Positions 25,072 to 35,629 of a DNA stretch of 64,000 bases are shown piece after piece. The position numbers and the translations under genes were made by a program. A model generated the notes under the pieces. It was not told the DNA's origin. It was given only the letters and a program-made list of their open reading frames with translations, and ran no database searches. Origin of the DNA: Chitinophaga niabensis (lineage in GTDB: Bacteria > Bacteroidota > Bacteroidia > Chitinophagales > Chitinophagaceae); the NCBI GenBank assembly GCA_017849435.1, contig JAFIGY010000002.1, forward strand, positions 558,001 to 622,000. The letters run 5' to 3'. Position 1 is the stretch's first letter; the number at the start of each line of letters is the position of its first letter.

Positions 25072-25761
25072 ATGATCAGAACAGTCAATTTGCAGAAGCT
25101 CTTTACTACGGAAGAAGTAGAAACCACCGCACTGAACGGCATCAACATGGATGTGCAGGATGGAGAGTTTGTTGCCATCATGGGACCTTCCGGTTGCGGG
25201 AAGTCCACTCTCCTGAACATCCTTGGCCTGCTGGACAATCCCTCCGATGGCGAATATCATTTCTGGGGGAAGGAGGTGGCCCGTATGAGCGAACGCCAGC
25301 GTGCGCAGCTGCGTAAGGGCGCCATCGGCTTCGTGTTCCAGAGCTTTAACCTCATTGATGAGCTCACTGTATTCGAGAATGTGGAATTGCCGCTGTTGTA
25401 TCTCAAAGTGCCCTCCAGCGAACGTAAGCAAAGGGTAGAAGAAGTGCTCGAGCGCATGAACATCATGCATCGCCGCAATCACTTCCCGCAGCAGCTTTCC
25501 GGCGGTCAGCAGCAAAGGGTAGCCATTGCCCGCGCTGTGGTAGCAAAACCCAAGCTGATCCTGGCGGATGAGCCCACCGGTAACCTGGACTCCACCAATG
25601 GGGAAGAAGTGATGAAACTCCTGCAGGAGCTCAACGATGCCGGCACCACCCTGATCATGGTAACGCACTCCCCTTACGATGCCGGTTTTGCGCATCGCAT
25701 TGTGAACCTGTTTGACGGTAAGGTGGTAACGGAAAACATCAAAGAACAATTTCACGTATAA
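25072..25761 (+). CDS. ABC transporter ATPase, LolD/MacB-type (ATPase 1)
   Basis: 229 residues. Walker [11 protein letters not shown]-loop V-F-Q-S-F-N-L-I, signature [14 protein letters not shown], Walker [11 protein letters not shown]-loop N-L-D-S, and H-loop V-T-H-S. All are canonical, so it should be a fully active ATPase for type VII (mechanotransmission) exporters. It is followed after 12 bp by permease 1. The ATG at 25072 is preferred to an upstream in-frame ATG at 25003, which overlaps the fusion protein gene. Confidence 0.94.
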   Translation: MIRTVNLQKLFTTEEVETTALNGINMDVQDGEFVAIMGPSGCGKSTLLNILGLLDNPSDGEYHFWGKEVARMSERQRAQLRKGAIGFVFQSFNLIDELTVFENVELPLLYLKVPSSERKQRVEEVLERMNIMHRRNHFPQQLSGGQQQRVAIARAVVAKPKLILADEPTGNLDSTNGEEVMKLLQELNDAGTTLIMVTHSPYDAGFAHRIVNLFDGKVVTENIKEQFHV

Positions 25762-25773
25762 AACCGCTATTGT

Positions 25774-28137
25774 ATGTTCCGGAGTATCAGGATTGCCTGG
25801 AGAGCCCTAAAGCAGCAGAAGCTATATGCCGTCATTAACATTGGCGGGCTGGCCATCGGGCTGGCGGTAGCTACCCTGCTGCTGATGTGGCGGCAGGAAG
25901 AGTTGAGCTACGACGGATTTCATCCGGGGAAGGAACATATCTATGAAGTGCACAGCACGTTTGAATCCGGCGGGAGCATGCAATACTGGGGCACCACCCA
26001 AAGCGCCGTTGCCGCACATGCCCTGCGGTCTGTGCCCGGTGTATTGAATGCCGTGCGGGTGGCCAATAATTTTGATTTTTCCCGTTTCGCATATGGAGAC
26101 AAGGTTTTCTATGAAAAGAAGATGGCTTATGCGGACTCCTCGATGTTCAGCGTATTCAACTTCCCGCTGCTGAAAGGGGATAAGAAACGGCCTTTCAACG
26201 ACAACAATTCCATCGTTATTTCCGCATCCATTGCAAAAAAATATTTCGGGAATGAAGATCCTGTGGGTAAAGCGATCACTGTAGACAAAGAAAACCAGTT
26301 CGTGGTTTCCGGCGTGATGGCGGATATACCGGAGAACTCCAGCATCCGCTACGATATTTTCTTTCCCTTTGACAGGCTGGTAAAAGGGTATGGGAATAAC
26401 CGGTACTGGGCTTCCCGTGATAACGACTGGGGAAACTTTAATGTACGCACTTATCTGCAATTGCGGCCGGATATGGACATCAAAGCCACCGAAGCGAAAC
26501 TGGGCAAACTGTGGGAGGTGAACAGTCCCAATGAGAATACCCCTCACCGGGGATATCTCCTGATGGCATTGAAGGATGTGCACCTGTATGATGTAAACGG
26601 TAGTGAAGGGCTCATCAAAGTGATCCGCATTTTCTTTCTCGTGGCCATCGTCATCCTGCTCATCGCCTGCATCAATTATGTGAACCTTTCTACTGCGAGG
26701 GCCAGTTACCGTGCCGTGGAGATTGGTGTGCGCAAGATCGTGGGGGCTAACCGTATGCAGCTCTTCCGGCAGTTCATGAGTGAATCGCTGCTGGTGTTCT
26801 TTATTGCGGCAGTACTGGCGATTGGATTGATCTACCTGGCGCTTCCCATATACAACAACATCCTCGGTAAATCCATGCACTTGAACCTGCTGGAAGGCCG
26901 GATACTGGGGATCCTTGGTTTTGGAGCGCTGCTGATGCTGCTGGCAGCGGGCTTGTACCCGGCTCTCTTCCTGACATCTTTTTCCCCCCTGAAGTCGTTG
27001 AAGGGCAAGGGGGCTATTTCCAACGGATCCGGGTACTTCCGGAAAGGGCTTGTGATAGCGCAATTTGCTATCTCCGTGGTATTGATCGGCAGTACGCTGG
27101 TGATCGGCCTGCAGTTGCGATATATCAATACCAGGGAGCTTGGTTTCAATAAAGAAAATGTATTCGTTTTCCCTGTCCGCAGTATGCAGGATCATGGGGA
27201 ATCTGTAAAAGAAGAAATAAAACAGATCCCTGGCGTAACAGCCGTTACGTTCGGGAACAGCAAGGTGATCAGGCTGGATAATGCCACCAGTGATACGGAT
27301 TGGGATGGCAAACAGGAGAATGACAACCTGAATGTGAACACATTGGCAGTAGATGCGGATTTTATCCCTTCTATGAAATTGCAGATGAAAGAAGGGAGAG
27401 CCTTCCGGTATGGCAAGGCGGATTCCGCCGCATATATTCTCAATGAGGAAGCTATCAGGCTTACCGGGCTGAAGGATCCGGTGGGGAAACCGTTCAAGCT
27501 GTATGAACGGCCGGGCATTATCATCGGCGTGGTAAAAGATTTCCAGAGCGGGTCCATGCATAGCAAGATCAAACCGCTGGTAATGTTCTACCGGCCTGCG
27601 AACTGGCAGCTATATGTTAAAACAGACGGCAGGAATACGGCGGCTGTGATGGACAAGATCAAAACGATATGGGCAAGATATAACCCGGACTATCCTTTTG
27701 AGCCGGAATTCCTCGATACCGGCTACGCCAGGATGTACGAAAGTGAAACGCGTACCGGTAAACTGTTTATCGCTTTCGCCGGTGTGGCGATCTTTCTCTC
27801 CTGCCTCGGCCTCTTCGGCCTGGCTACTTTCGCGATCTCGCAACGAACCAAAGAGATCGGGATCCGGAAAGTATTGGGCGCTTCTGTCAGTAACATCATC
27901 CGGCTGATCTCGAAAGATTTTCTGAAACTCGTGCTGATCGCCATTCTGCTTGCCACGCCCATTGCCTGGTTTGCCATGCAGAACTGGCTGAACGATTACG
28001 CTTACCGCATTGTGATGCCTGCCTGGGTATTTGCGGCGGCAGGCGGTATCGCCATCCTGATCGCGATCTGCACTGTTAGTTTACAATCTGTCAGAGCCGC
28101 ACTGATCAATCCGGTGCGCTCGCTTAAATCCGAGTAA
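25774..28137 (+). CDS. FtsX/MacB-type ABC permease 1 of 7
   Basis: 787 residues built as two MacB-PCD/FtsX halves, each with one membrane helix, a periplasmic domain of about 230 residues and three more helices. Coupling motifs in both halves: R-A-V-E-I-G-V-R-K-I-V-G-A and R-T-K-E-I-G-I-R-K-V-L-G-A-S. It ends N-P-V-R-S-L-K-S-E. Because both halves are in one chain, a single polypeptide could form a full transporter with two ATPase copies. Substrate unknown. Followed after 11 bp by a small membrane protein gene. Confidence 0.92.
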   Translation: MFRSIRIAWRALKQQKLYAVINIGGLAIGLAVATLLLMWRQEELSYDGFHPGKEHIYEVHSTFESGGSMQYWGTTQSAVAAHALRSVPGVLNAVRVANNFDFSRFAYGDKVFYEKKMAYADSSMFSVFNFPLLKGDKKRPFNDNNSIVISASIAKKYFGNEDPVGKAITVDKENQFVVSGVMADIPENSSIRYDIFFPFDRLVKGYGNNRYWASRDNDWGNFNVRTYLQLRPDMDIKATEAKLGKLWEVNSPNENTPHRGYLLMALKDVHLYDVNGSEGLIKVIRIFFLVAIVILLIACINYVNLSTARASYRAVEIGVRKIVGANRMQLFRQFMSESLLVFFIAAVLAIGLIYLALPIYNNILGKSMHLNLLEGRILGILGFGALLMLLAAGLYPALFLTSFSPLKSLKGKGAISNGSGYFRKGLVIAQFAISVVLIGSTLVIGLQLRYINTRELGFNKENVFVFPVRSMQDHGESVKEEIKQIPGVTAVTFGNSKVIRLDNATSDTDWDGKQENDNLNVNTLAVDADFIPSMKLQMKEGRAFRYGKADSAAYILNEEAIRLTGLKDPVGKPFKLYERPGIIIGVVKDFQSGSMHSKIKPLVMFYRPANWQLYVKTDGRNTAAVMDKIKTIWARYNPDYPFEPEFLDTGYARMYESETRTGKLFIAFAGVAIFLSCLGLFGLATFAISQRTKEIGIRKVLGASVSNIIRLISKDFLKLVLIAILLATPIAWFAMQNWLNDYAYRIVMPAWVFAAAGGIAILIAICTVSLQSVRAALINPVRSLKSE

Positions 28138-28148
28138 AAGAATTGTGT

Positions 28149-28349
28149 ATGGAAAAGTCAATATCCTGTTTTGCGCACAAGTTGCTGGATGCCGGCCTGA
28201 ACGCCGGGCATTCCTCTGGTGTAGGCAGCAATCTTACGGGTGGCGACCTGTTCGAATTGTTGCCTTACATGGTGATCCCAATGCTGGTTGTGCTGATCGG
28301 GGGATTATACCTGATCAATTTTTACAGGAAACGGAGGCTCAGCAAATAA
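28149..28349 (+). CDS. Small single-pass membrane protein inside the permease array
   Basis: 66 residues; I recognise no family. A polar, Gly/Ser-rich N-terminal half (contains C7 and H10, and G-H-S-S-G-V-G-S-N) is followed by one membrane helix at about 37-59 and the basic tail Y-R-K-R-R-L-S-K, which predicts the C-terminus inside the cell. It is the only gene in the array that is not a permease or ATPase, set 11 bp after permease 1 and 13 bp before permease 2. Codon use resembles its neighbours. It could be a small regulatory subunit of one permease. The ATG at 28149 is preferred to a TTG at 28143. Confidence 0.65.
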   Translation: MEKSISCFAHKLLDAGLNAGHSSGVGSNLTGGDLFELLPYMVIPMLVVLIGGLYLINFYRKRRLSK

Positions 28350-28362
28350 ATAAATATTACCT

Positions 28363-30750
28363 ATGCTCCTGAATTACATCAGAACCGCCTGGCGGAACTT
28401 CTGTAAACATACGCTGTACAGCGTCATCAACATCTCCGGTCTGGCTATCGGGCTGGCGGTTTGCATGCTTATAATGCTGTATGTGGCGCATGAGATGAGT
28501 TTCGACCGCTTCCATCAACGCTCCGGGAGGATCTTTGATGTATATGCCAGGATCGCAATGGGAGCGGATACGGTACAACTGCCATTCATGACCTACCAGG
28601 CCGGTCCTTCCGTAAAAGAACACGATGCGCGGGTGGAAGATTTCCTCCGCCTGAGAACATCCAACCGCCCGGCGGTGATCCGGAATGCAGCGCAACCGGC
28701 CATTAAATTATCTGAAAAAAAGTTCCATTTTGCAGACAGCAACTTCTTCCGCTTTTTTACTTTTCCCCTGCTAAAGGGAGATCCAGCGCATGCGCTGGAC
28801 AGACCATTTACGGTAGTACTGTCGAAAAGTGCGGCCGCACGTTATTTCGGGAAGGACGAACCGGTGGGAAAGGTGCTGCGGTATGAAGGAATATATGATT
28901 TCGAAGTGACGGGTGTATCGGAAGATGTTCCTTCCAATTCTACGATCACCTACGATTTTGTGGCATCACTTTCCAGTTTTTTAAAGATGGATGAGAGCCA
29001 GGGGATGCTGAAAACGCCCAATGTGGGGATCGGGGCATTCAAAACGTATTTCCTGTTGAAAGATCCGCGGGATGCAGATGCCGTTAGCCGCACCATGCAG
29101 CAGTTGTCAGCGCAGGGAAAAGACAAGAGCAGCGAACGATATGTTTTTACAGGCATAAAAAATATGCATCTTTCTGCCAACTTCGGCGATTTCTCCAACC
29201 TCCGGTATTTGAAAATATTTCCGTTGGTAGCCGGCCTGATATTGTTACTGGCGCTGATCAACTATATGAGCCTTGCCACCGCAAGAGCTACATTACGGGC
29301 TAAGGAAGTGGGCGTGCGCAAAACGCTCGGTGCGGGAAGGGCGGGACTGGCCAGACAATTCTATGTTGAATCCGGACTGTATGCCGTGCTGGCATTTGTA
29401 CTGGGCGTATTGATCTTCCTGCTCGTTAAACCGGTCTTTTATCAGCAGCTATCATTGCATATCGATACTTCATTTTTGCTCAGCCCTGTTATGCTGGGTA
29501 TCGGAGCGGGTTTGTTGATGATCACCATCTTCATCGCCGGCAGTTACCCGGCACTCGTATTGTCGTCTTTCAAACCCGTTTCCACGCTGGCCGGCAAGCT
29601 CAGCCGACGGTCAGGAGGGGCTTCCATTAGAAAAGTATTTACCGTATTGCAGTTCAGTATTTCCATTGCATTGATCGTTTGCGGCCTGGTGATTGACCGG
29701 CAGCTGGATTTTTTCCGGCATACGGATACGGGCGTGAACAGAACCAATATTATCATGGTGCCTTTTGCGGCGGCAGCCGGAGATCATTACAATGCTTTCC
29801 GTAACGACGTCAGCGCCATCGCCGGTGTCCGGCAGACAGCCATGGCGAGTTTCCCCATGTATGGCGGGTATAATTGCTTCTTCACCGAGAATGCCGAAAC
29901 AAAAGAACAGGTAATGCTGCCGGTGTATCATGTAGACAGTGCATTTATTCCTATGCTGGGATTACAATGGAAACAGGCGCCTGCATATGCAGAGCTGCTC
30001 ACACAGGGGAACAAGGTTGCTGTTAACGAAACCACTATTCAAAAACTCGGCCTGCCTGCAAATCCCATTGGAAGTTTCCTTCATCTGGGGAATGACCAAT
30101 ACGAAGTTGTGGGTGTACTGAAGGATTTTTCTTACGCATCGCTCCATCGCAAAGTTGATGCACTCAGTCTGTTTGTTAGTAAAGACACCGCCTCCACCTG
30201 GCGTTCGGCAGGCGGTTGTCTTTTTGTGAAAACCACTGCAGGTGCGAATATGCCCACTTTGCTGGCGGCTATCCGGAAGTCGTTTGAGAAATATGACGAT
30301 AACAACCCATTCAAATATCAGTTTATGGACGATGCCTATGATGCGATGTACAAGGCGGAAGACAGGCTGGCCAGGATATTCAGCATATTCACGGGGCTGA
30401 CGGTATTGATCGCCTGCCTGGGGCTCTTTGGTCTTGCCGCTTTTATGGCGGAGCAGCGCACAAAGGAGATAGGCGTGCGCAAGGTGCTGGGGGCTTCTGT
30501 AGGGAGCATTGTGGGATTGCTTGGGAAAGATTTCATCAAACTGGTATTGATAGCCATCCTGCTGGCAACGCCGGTGGCCTGGTATCTTATGCATGGCTGG
30601 TTGCAGGATTTTGCCTACCGCATTCACATGCAATGGTGGATGTTTGCAGTTTCCGCAGCGGCTGCGCTGTTGCTCGCCTGGATCACCGTAGGCATCCAAT
30701 CTGTAAAGGCCGCGTTGACGAACCCGATAAAAGCATTAAGGACAGAATAA
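28363..30750 (+). CDS. FtsX/MacB-type ABC permease 2 of 7
   Basis: 795 residues with the same two-half architecture as permease 1. Coupling motifs: R-A-K-E-V-G-V-R-K-T-L-G-A-G and R-T-K-E-I-G-V-R-K-V-L-G-A-S. It opens M-L-L-N-Y-I-R-T-A-W-R-N-F and ends N-P-I-K-A-L-R-T-E. The periplasmic domains differ strongly from the other copies, whereas the membrane and coupling parts are close. First gene after the small membrane protein; 10 bp before permease 3. Confidence 0.92.
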   Translation: MLLNYIRTAWRNFCKHTLYSVINISGLAIGLAVCMLIMLYVAHEMSFDRFHQRSGRIFDVYARIAMGADTVQLPFMTYQAGPSVKEHDARVEDFLRLRTSNRPAVIRNAAQPAIKLSEKKFHFADSNFFRFFTFPLLKGDPAHALDRPFTVVLSKSAAARYFGKDEPVGKVLRYEGIYDFEVTGVSEDVPSNSTITYDFVASLSSFLKMDESQGMLKTPNVGIGAFKTYFLLKDPRDADAVSRTMQQLSAQGKDKSSERYVFTGIKNMHLSANFGDFSNLRYLKIFPLVAGLILLLALINYMSLATARATLRAKEVGVRKTLGAGRAGLARQFYVESGLYAVLAFVLGVLIFLLVKPVFYQQLSLHIDTSFLLSPVMLGIGAGLLMITIFIAGSYPALVLSSFKPVSTLAGKLSRRSGGASIRKVFTVLQFSISIALIVCGLVIDRQLDFFRHTDTGVNRTNIIMVPFAAAAGDHYNAFRNDVSAIAGVRQTAMASFPMYGGYNCFFTENAETKEQVMLPVYHVDSAFIPMLGLQWKQAPAYAELLTQGNKVAVNETTIQKLGLPANPIGSFLHLGNDQYEVVGVLKDFSYASLHRKVDALSLFVSKDTASTWRSAGGCLFVKTTAGANMPTLLAAIRKSFEKYDDNNPFKYQFMDDAYDAMYKAEDRLARIFSIFTGLTVLIACLGLFGLAAFMAEQRTKEIGVRKVLGASVGSIVGLLGKDFIKLVLIAILLATPVAWYLMHGWLQDFAYRIHMQWWMFAVSAAAALLLAWITVGIQSVKAALTNPIKALRTE

Positions 30751-30760
30751 ATCTCTGCTT

Positions 30761-33169
30761 ATGATCAGGAATTACATCAAAGTGGCCATACGGCACTTAC
30801 TGCGCAACAAAGGCATCACCGCCATCAATGTTGCGGGACTCGCCATTGGCATGGCCTGCTGCATCCTGATCGTGCTGTTCATCAAGGATGAACTGAGTTT
30901 TAATTTATTTCATAAGGATGTTGCCAACATTTATCGGCTGAACACAGTGAGCCATCAAAGGGACGGACGCATCGAATATGGCACTATCACCCAGTTCGGC
31001 GCGGCTCCCAACCTGAAGCTGGAATCCGCGCGGCTCAAGGATGCTGTACGCATTCACTACCAGAATGAAATGTCGGTCAGCACCGGAGCGGAAAAGTTCA
31101 GGCAGGAAAACATCGTATATGGAGATGCGGGTTTGTTCCAGATGTTCAGTTTTCCTTTGCTGGCCGGAAACCCTGCCACAGTATTGAAAGAACCTTACAC
31201 TGCCGTGCTCACGGAAACCACGGCCAGAAAATATTTCGGGAAGGGAAACCCAATAGGCAAAACGATCCGGATACAGGATGAGTATGACTGCCTCGTTACT
31301 GGTGTGGCAAAAGATATTCCGGCCAATACAGATATCGGGTTTGACATGGTGTTGTCCTACACCACCTTCACCCGGAACGCCCTGAAAGCAGGCTCGAAAC
31401 CCGAAGAGAACTGGTTTGGCTTCGGTTCGAATGAAACCTTTGTACAGCTGCCTGCGGGTGTTACTCCTGCCATGATGCGGGGAGAATTAGATGCTTTTGC
31501 AAAGAAACATGTGGTCTCCATCGCCAAACAGTTTGGGGTGGATTTCGGATATGTGTTGCAGCCACTGGCTAACATACACCTCTATCCGGAAGGTGACCAG
31601 GCGCCATCCAATGGTTACTCCAAATTATACATCTACGGTGTGATCGGGTTGTTCATTATCCTGATCGCCTGTATCAATTTTATGAACCTCGTTACGGCAA
31701 GGGGGCAGGAAAGAGCGATGGAAGTAGGATTGCGGAAAGTGATGGGCGCTGCGCGGAAAGCCCTCATCACCCAGTTCCTCATTGAATCCGTGATCGTTTC
31801 CATCACCGCGTTCCTGCTGGCCATTTTACTGGCGCAATGTCTCCTCGCCGGATTCAACTATGTGACCAGTAAGCACATCGAGCTATTCATCCTGACGAAT
31901 ACACTGCTTTTCGCCGCGTTGTTCCTGCTGTCAATTGTAGTGGGCCTGCTGGCCGGCAGTTACCCGGCCTTATATCTTTCGGGCTTCCTGCCTGTCCGCA
32001 TCCTGAAAGGGGGCGCCGGTACCGCTTCCGGCAAATCCCTTTTCCGCAAGGTACTGGTGGTGTCTCAGTTCACGATCGCCATTGGGCTGATCGTTGCCAC
32101 GATCGTGATCTATTCCCAGTTGCGGTATATGCAGCAGCAGGATCTGGGGTACAACCGCAAGGGCCTTGTGAACCTTTCTCTCAGAAGCGCCCGCATGAGC
32201 GATGCGAGGGATGTGATGAAGACGGAGGTATTACAGTTGCCGTTCGTGAAGAGCGCCAGTTATACCAGTACTCCCTTCGGTGGAGGGGGTGGCATCAACG
32301 TGAACCCGGTGGGAAATGAAGGCGTGAAGCTCGAAGATAATTTTGCGGCCCTGTGCATATCCACCGATTTTTCCTACCTGACCAACGCAGGGGTGAAGAT
32401 GTTGCAGGGGCGCGATTTTGACCCCCGTTTTCCTTCGGATAGCATTGATGCTTTCGTGATCAATGAAGTGGCCGCAAAAAAATTCGGTGCAGGCATTACT
32501 ATCGGGTCCCGCATCGTATGGAACGGCAGTGACGAGCCCCGGAAAGGGAAAGTGATCGGCATTGTGAAGGATTTTAATATTCAGTCCCTGCGCCAACCGA
32601 TCATGCCGATGGTGGCGATGATGAATAAACGTGCCGGCGTATTATCCATACGACTGGCGGATGGAGATACACAGGCCCAGCTGGCACAGCTGGAAAAGGT
32701 ATGGAACAAAGTGCTTCCGGCATTTCCGTTCAACTATCGTTTCGTGGAAGGTGCTGTTGCCAGAGAGTATGACCAGGAACAGCGTTCCGGCGGGTTGTTC
32801 GGCGCTTACGCCGCTTTGGCCATTATCATCGCCTGTATGGGATTATTCGGACTGGCTATGCTGATCGCGCGTCAGCGCACGAAAGAGATCGGCATCCGTA
32901 AAGTGCTCGGCGCTTCCGTAGCCAATATCACCGTGCTGCTGTCCCGCGACTTCCTGTTGCTTGTGTTCATCGCCATCTTTATTGCCGCGCCCGTTGCCTG
33001 GTATGGGATGAACCAATGGCTGCAGAACTTTGCTTTTCATATCAACGTTCCCTGGTGGGCTTTTGCGGTGGCGGGGCTTAGTGCGCTGACCATCGCTTTG
33101 GGCACCATCAGCTTTCAATCCATCAGGGCAGCATTATTAAACCCGGTGCGCTCGTTGCGTTCGGAATAA
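30761..33169 (+). CDS. FtsX/MacB-type ABC permease 3 of 7
   Basis: 802 residues, two MacB-PCD/FtsX halves. Coupling motifs: R-A-M-E-V-G-L-R-K-V-M-G-A-A and R-T-K-E-I-G-I-R-K-V-L-G-A-S. It ends N-P-V-R-S-L-R-S-E. The second periplasmic domain carries a glycine run (P-F-G-G-G-G-G-I-N) near residue 507 not seen in the other six, possibly a flexible loop. It is 10 bp downstream of permease 2 and 11 bp upstream of permease 4. Confidence 0.92.
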   Translation: MIRNYIKVAIRHLLRNKGITAINVAGLAIGMACCILIVLFIKDELSFNLFHKDVANIYRLNTVSHQRDGRIEYGTITQFGAAPNLKLESARLKDAVRIHYQNEMSVSTGAEKFRQENIVYGDAGLFQMFSFPLLAGNPATVLKEPYTAVLTETTARKYFGKGNPIGKTIRIQDEYDCLVTGVAKDIPANTDIGFDMVLSYTTFTRNALKAGSKPEENWFGFGSNETFVQLPAGVTPAMMRGELDAFAKKHVVSIAKQFGVDFGYVLQPLANIHLYPEGDQAPSNGYSKLYIYGVIGLFIILIACINFMNLVTARGQERAMEVGLRKVMGAARKALITQFLIESVIVSITAFLLAILLAQCLLAGFNYVTSKHIELFILTNTLLFAALFLLSIVVGLLAGSYPALYLSGFLPVRILKGGAGTASGKSLFRKVLVVSQFTIAIGLIVATIVIYSQLRYMQQQDLGYNRKGLVNLSLRSARMSDARDVMKTEVLQLPFVKSASYTSTPFGGGGGINVNPVGNEGVKLEDNFAALCISTDFSYLTNAGVKMLQGRDFDPRFPSDSIDAFVINEVAAKKFGAGITIGSRIVWNGSDEPRKGKVIGIVKDFNIQSLRQPIMPMVAMMNKRAGVLSIRLADGDTQAQLAQLEKVWNKVLPAFPFNYRFVEGAVAREYDQEQRSGGLFGAYAALAIIIACMGLFGLAMLIARQRTKEIGIRKVLGASVANITVLLSRDFLLLVFIAIFIAAPVAWYGMNQWLQNFAFHINVPWWAFAVAGLSALTIALGTISFQSIRAALLNPVRSLRSE

Positions 33170-33180
33170 AATTGTACGAG

Positions 33181-35622
33181 ATGTTCAGGAACTACCTCAA
33201 AATAGCATGGAGGAACCTTTGGCGTAACAAAGGGTATACGTTCATCAATGTAGGCGGACTGATGACCGGTCTCGCCTGCTGCCTGCTCATTGCCCTCTAT
33301 GTGTTCGATGAACTGAGCTATGAAAGATGGAACCCTGATTCGGACAGGATTTACCGTATAAACTCGGATATCCGTTACGGCGCAAGCGATTTTAATATGG
33401 CCGTTACCTCAGATCCTATGGGACCTGCGCTGGCCAAAGATTATCCGCAGGTAGAAAGTTATGTGCGGTTAAGAAGTGTTGGTAACTGGATATTGACGAA
33501 AGGGACGGAAAGTTATGTAGAAGAAAAAGTGTTGTTTGCCGATTCTTCACTCTTCGATGTTTTCCCCTTTAAAATACTGGCCGGCAGCGCAAAACAGGCA
33601 TTGGCAGTGAATTGTATGGTCATGGACGAAACGATGGCGCGCAAGTATTTCGGTTCGGTGGATGCGGCCGTCGGTCAAACGCTCCTCGTGGATAAGTCCG
33701 CTTCTTACCGGATCACGGCAGTAATTGCCGATATTCCCTCCAATACGCATTTCCGGCCGCAGATATTCCTTTCCATGGCTAATCAGAATGGCAGCAGGGA
33801 GGGTAGTTGGGTATCGCACAATTATACCACATACCTGAAATTGAGGAAAGGGACAGATATGGGGCAGTTCAACAGGAATTTCCGGGACATCAACTCCCGG
33901 TATGTAGGTCCGTATTTACAGAAAATATTGGGAATGGATATTGCCGGGTTTGAAAAACAGGGCAATTTCCTTCGTTATTCCCTGATGCCTATCCGGGATA
34001 TTCACCTGCGTTCCAACCGGGGCGGAGAGCTGGATGCCAATAGCAACATTCAGTATGCGTACATATTTTCCGCCATTGCTTTTTTCATTCTCCTGATCGC
34101 CTGCATCAATTTTATGAACCTGGCCACAGCACAAAGCACCGGCCGGGCGCGGGAAGTGGGTATCCGCAAAGTGCTTGGCGGAGAACGAAGCTCCCTCATC
34201 GCGCGATTCCTGTCAGAATCCACCGTTACGGTTGTACTGGCGCTGATACTGGCGGTGTTGGCCGTAATACTGGTGTTGCCAGCATTCAACAGTTTGTCCG
34301 GAAAATCGCTCAGCCTGTCTAATTTACTCACCTGGCGCTTTCTGGTGGTGATGGCAGCTATCCCTCTCATGGTGGGATTATTGGCGGGAAGCTATCCTGC
34401 TTTCTTCCTCTCTGCTTTCCAGCCGATCGCGGTGCTGAAAGGAACACTCCGCAGGCAGATGGGAGGCGCCCGCCTGCGCAGCATATTGGTGGTGGCGCAA
34501 TTCACCGTGACGATCATATTGCTGACCGGCACTGTAGTGATCTATCGGCAGTTGTATTTCATCCAGCATAAGCAACTCGGTTTCAATAAAGAGCAGGTAT
34601 TGATCATCCAGAATACTTATCTGCTCACCACCCGGCAGGCAGAAACTTTCCGGAAAGAGCTGGAACACCTGCCTGGCGCAGAATCCGCCACTGTGGCTGC
34701 TTACCTGCCCACCAATACAGACAGGAGCGATAATCCCTTCTTCCCCGATGCTGCGCAACAGGGGAAAGGAGTGTCTATGCAAAACTGGCAGGTAGATGAG
34801 GCCTATCTGAAAACCATGAGAATGGAAATGGTGAGCGGGCGGTTCTTTTCGCCGGAGTTTCCGACAGACAGCAATGCCGTTGTGCTCAATGAAGCAGCCG
34901 TAAAGGCGTTCGGGTTCAAAGAGCCGGTTGTGGGCCGGGATGTTTATTACTTCACGGGCGATGCGGGCAAAACCACGCGCAGGATGCCGGTGATCGGTGT
35001 GGTGAAGGATTTTCATTTTTCGTCCATGCACAGCCCCATTGGACCTTTATGTTTTTTGCTGCAGAAAACAAGGAATAATGCAGGCGCTAATATAGCCGTG
35101 CGTACGACAGCAACGGTGGATAAACAGGCTTTTGTGAAAGCAGTGGAAAAACAATGGAAGGCCTTTTCACCCGGCCAGCAGTTCTCCTACAGTTTCATGG
35201 ACAAGGATTTTGAAGGGATGTATCAGGCCGAGCAGAAAGTGGGCAAGATTGCGTTGCTGTTTGCAGCATTGGCGATCATCATCGCCTACCTCGGTTTATT
35301 CGGACTGGTGGCTTATGTAGTGGAGCAACGCACGAAAGAGATCGGCATCCGCAAAGTACTGGGCGCTTCTGTGGCAAACGTGGTGAGCCTGTTGAGCAAA
35401 GATTTCCTCCGGCTGGTATTAATCGCCATCCTGCTGGCTACGCCGCTGGCATGGTATCTCATGCAGCAATGGCTGAAGGATTATGCCTACCGGATCAACC
35501 TCGAATGGTGGATGTTTGTGTTGGCCGGTGCGGTAGCCACAGGAGTAGCGGTGCTTACCATCAGCTTCCAGTCCGTAAAGGCGGCATTGTTGAACCCCGT
35601 CAAATCATTAAAAACAGAATAA
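33181..35622 (+). CDS. FtsX/MacB-type ABC permease 4 of 7
   Basis: 813 residues, the longest of the seven. Coupling motifs: R-A-R-E-V-G-I-R-K-V-L-G-G-E and R-T-K-E-I-G-I-R-K-V-L-G-A-S. It ends N-P-V-K-S-L-K-T-E. In-frame TTG at 33172 is ignored in favour of the ATG at 33181, which restores the common opening M-F-R-N-Y-L-K-I-A-W-R-N. Between the second-half helices the usual I-I-A-C-L-G-L-F reads I-I-A-Y-L-G-L-F, a Cys-to-Tyr change. 7 bp before permease 5. Confidence 0.92.
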   Translation: MFRNYLKIAWRNLWRNKGYTFINVGGLMTGLACCLLIALYVFDELSYERWNPDSDRIYRINSDIRYGASDFNMAVTSDPMGPALAKDYPQVESYVRLRSVGNWILTKGTESYVEEKVLFADSSLFDVFPFKILAGSAKQALAVNCMVMDETMARKYFGSVDAAVGQTLLVDKSASYRITAVIADIPSNTHFRPQIFLSMANQNGSREGSWVSHNYTTYLKLRKGTDMGQFNRNFRDINSRYVGPYLQKILGMDIAGFEKQGNFLRYSLMPIRDIHLRSNRGGELDANSNIQYAYIFSAIAFFILLIACINFMNLATAQSTGRAREVGIRKVLGGERSSLIARFLSESTVTVVLALILAVLAVILVLPAFNSLSGKSLSLSNLLTWRFLVVMAAIPLMVGLLAGSYPAFFLSAFQPIAVLKGTLRRQMGGARLRSILVVAQFTVTIILLTGTVVIYRQLYFIQHKQLGFNKEQVLIIQNTYLLTTRQAETFRKELEHLPGAESATVAAYLPTNTDRSDNPFFPDAAQQGKGVSMQNWQVDEAYLKTMRMEMVSGRFFSPEFPTDSNAVVLNEAAVKAFGFKEPVVGRDVYYFTGDAGKTTRRMPVIGVVKDFHFSSMHSPIGPLCFLLQKTRNNAGANIAVRTTATVDKQAFVKAVEKQWKAFSPGQQFSYSFMDKDFEGMYQAEQKVGKIALLFAALAIIIAYLGLFGLVAYVVEQRTKEIGIRKVLGASVANVVSLLSKDFLRLVLIAILLATPLAWYLMQQWLKDYAYRINLEWWMFVLAGAVATGVAVLTISFQSVKAALLNPVKSLKTE

Positions 35623-35629
35623 TCCGCAT

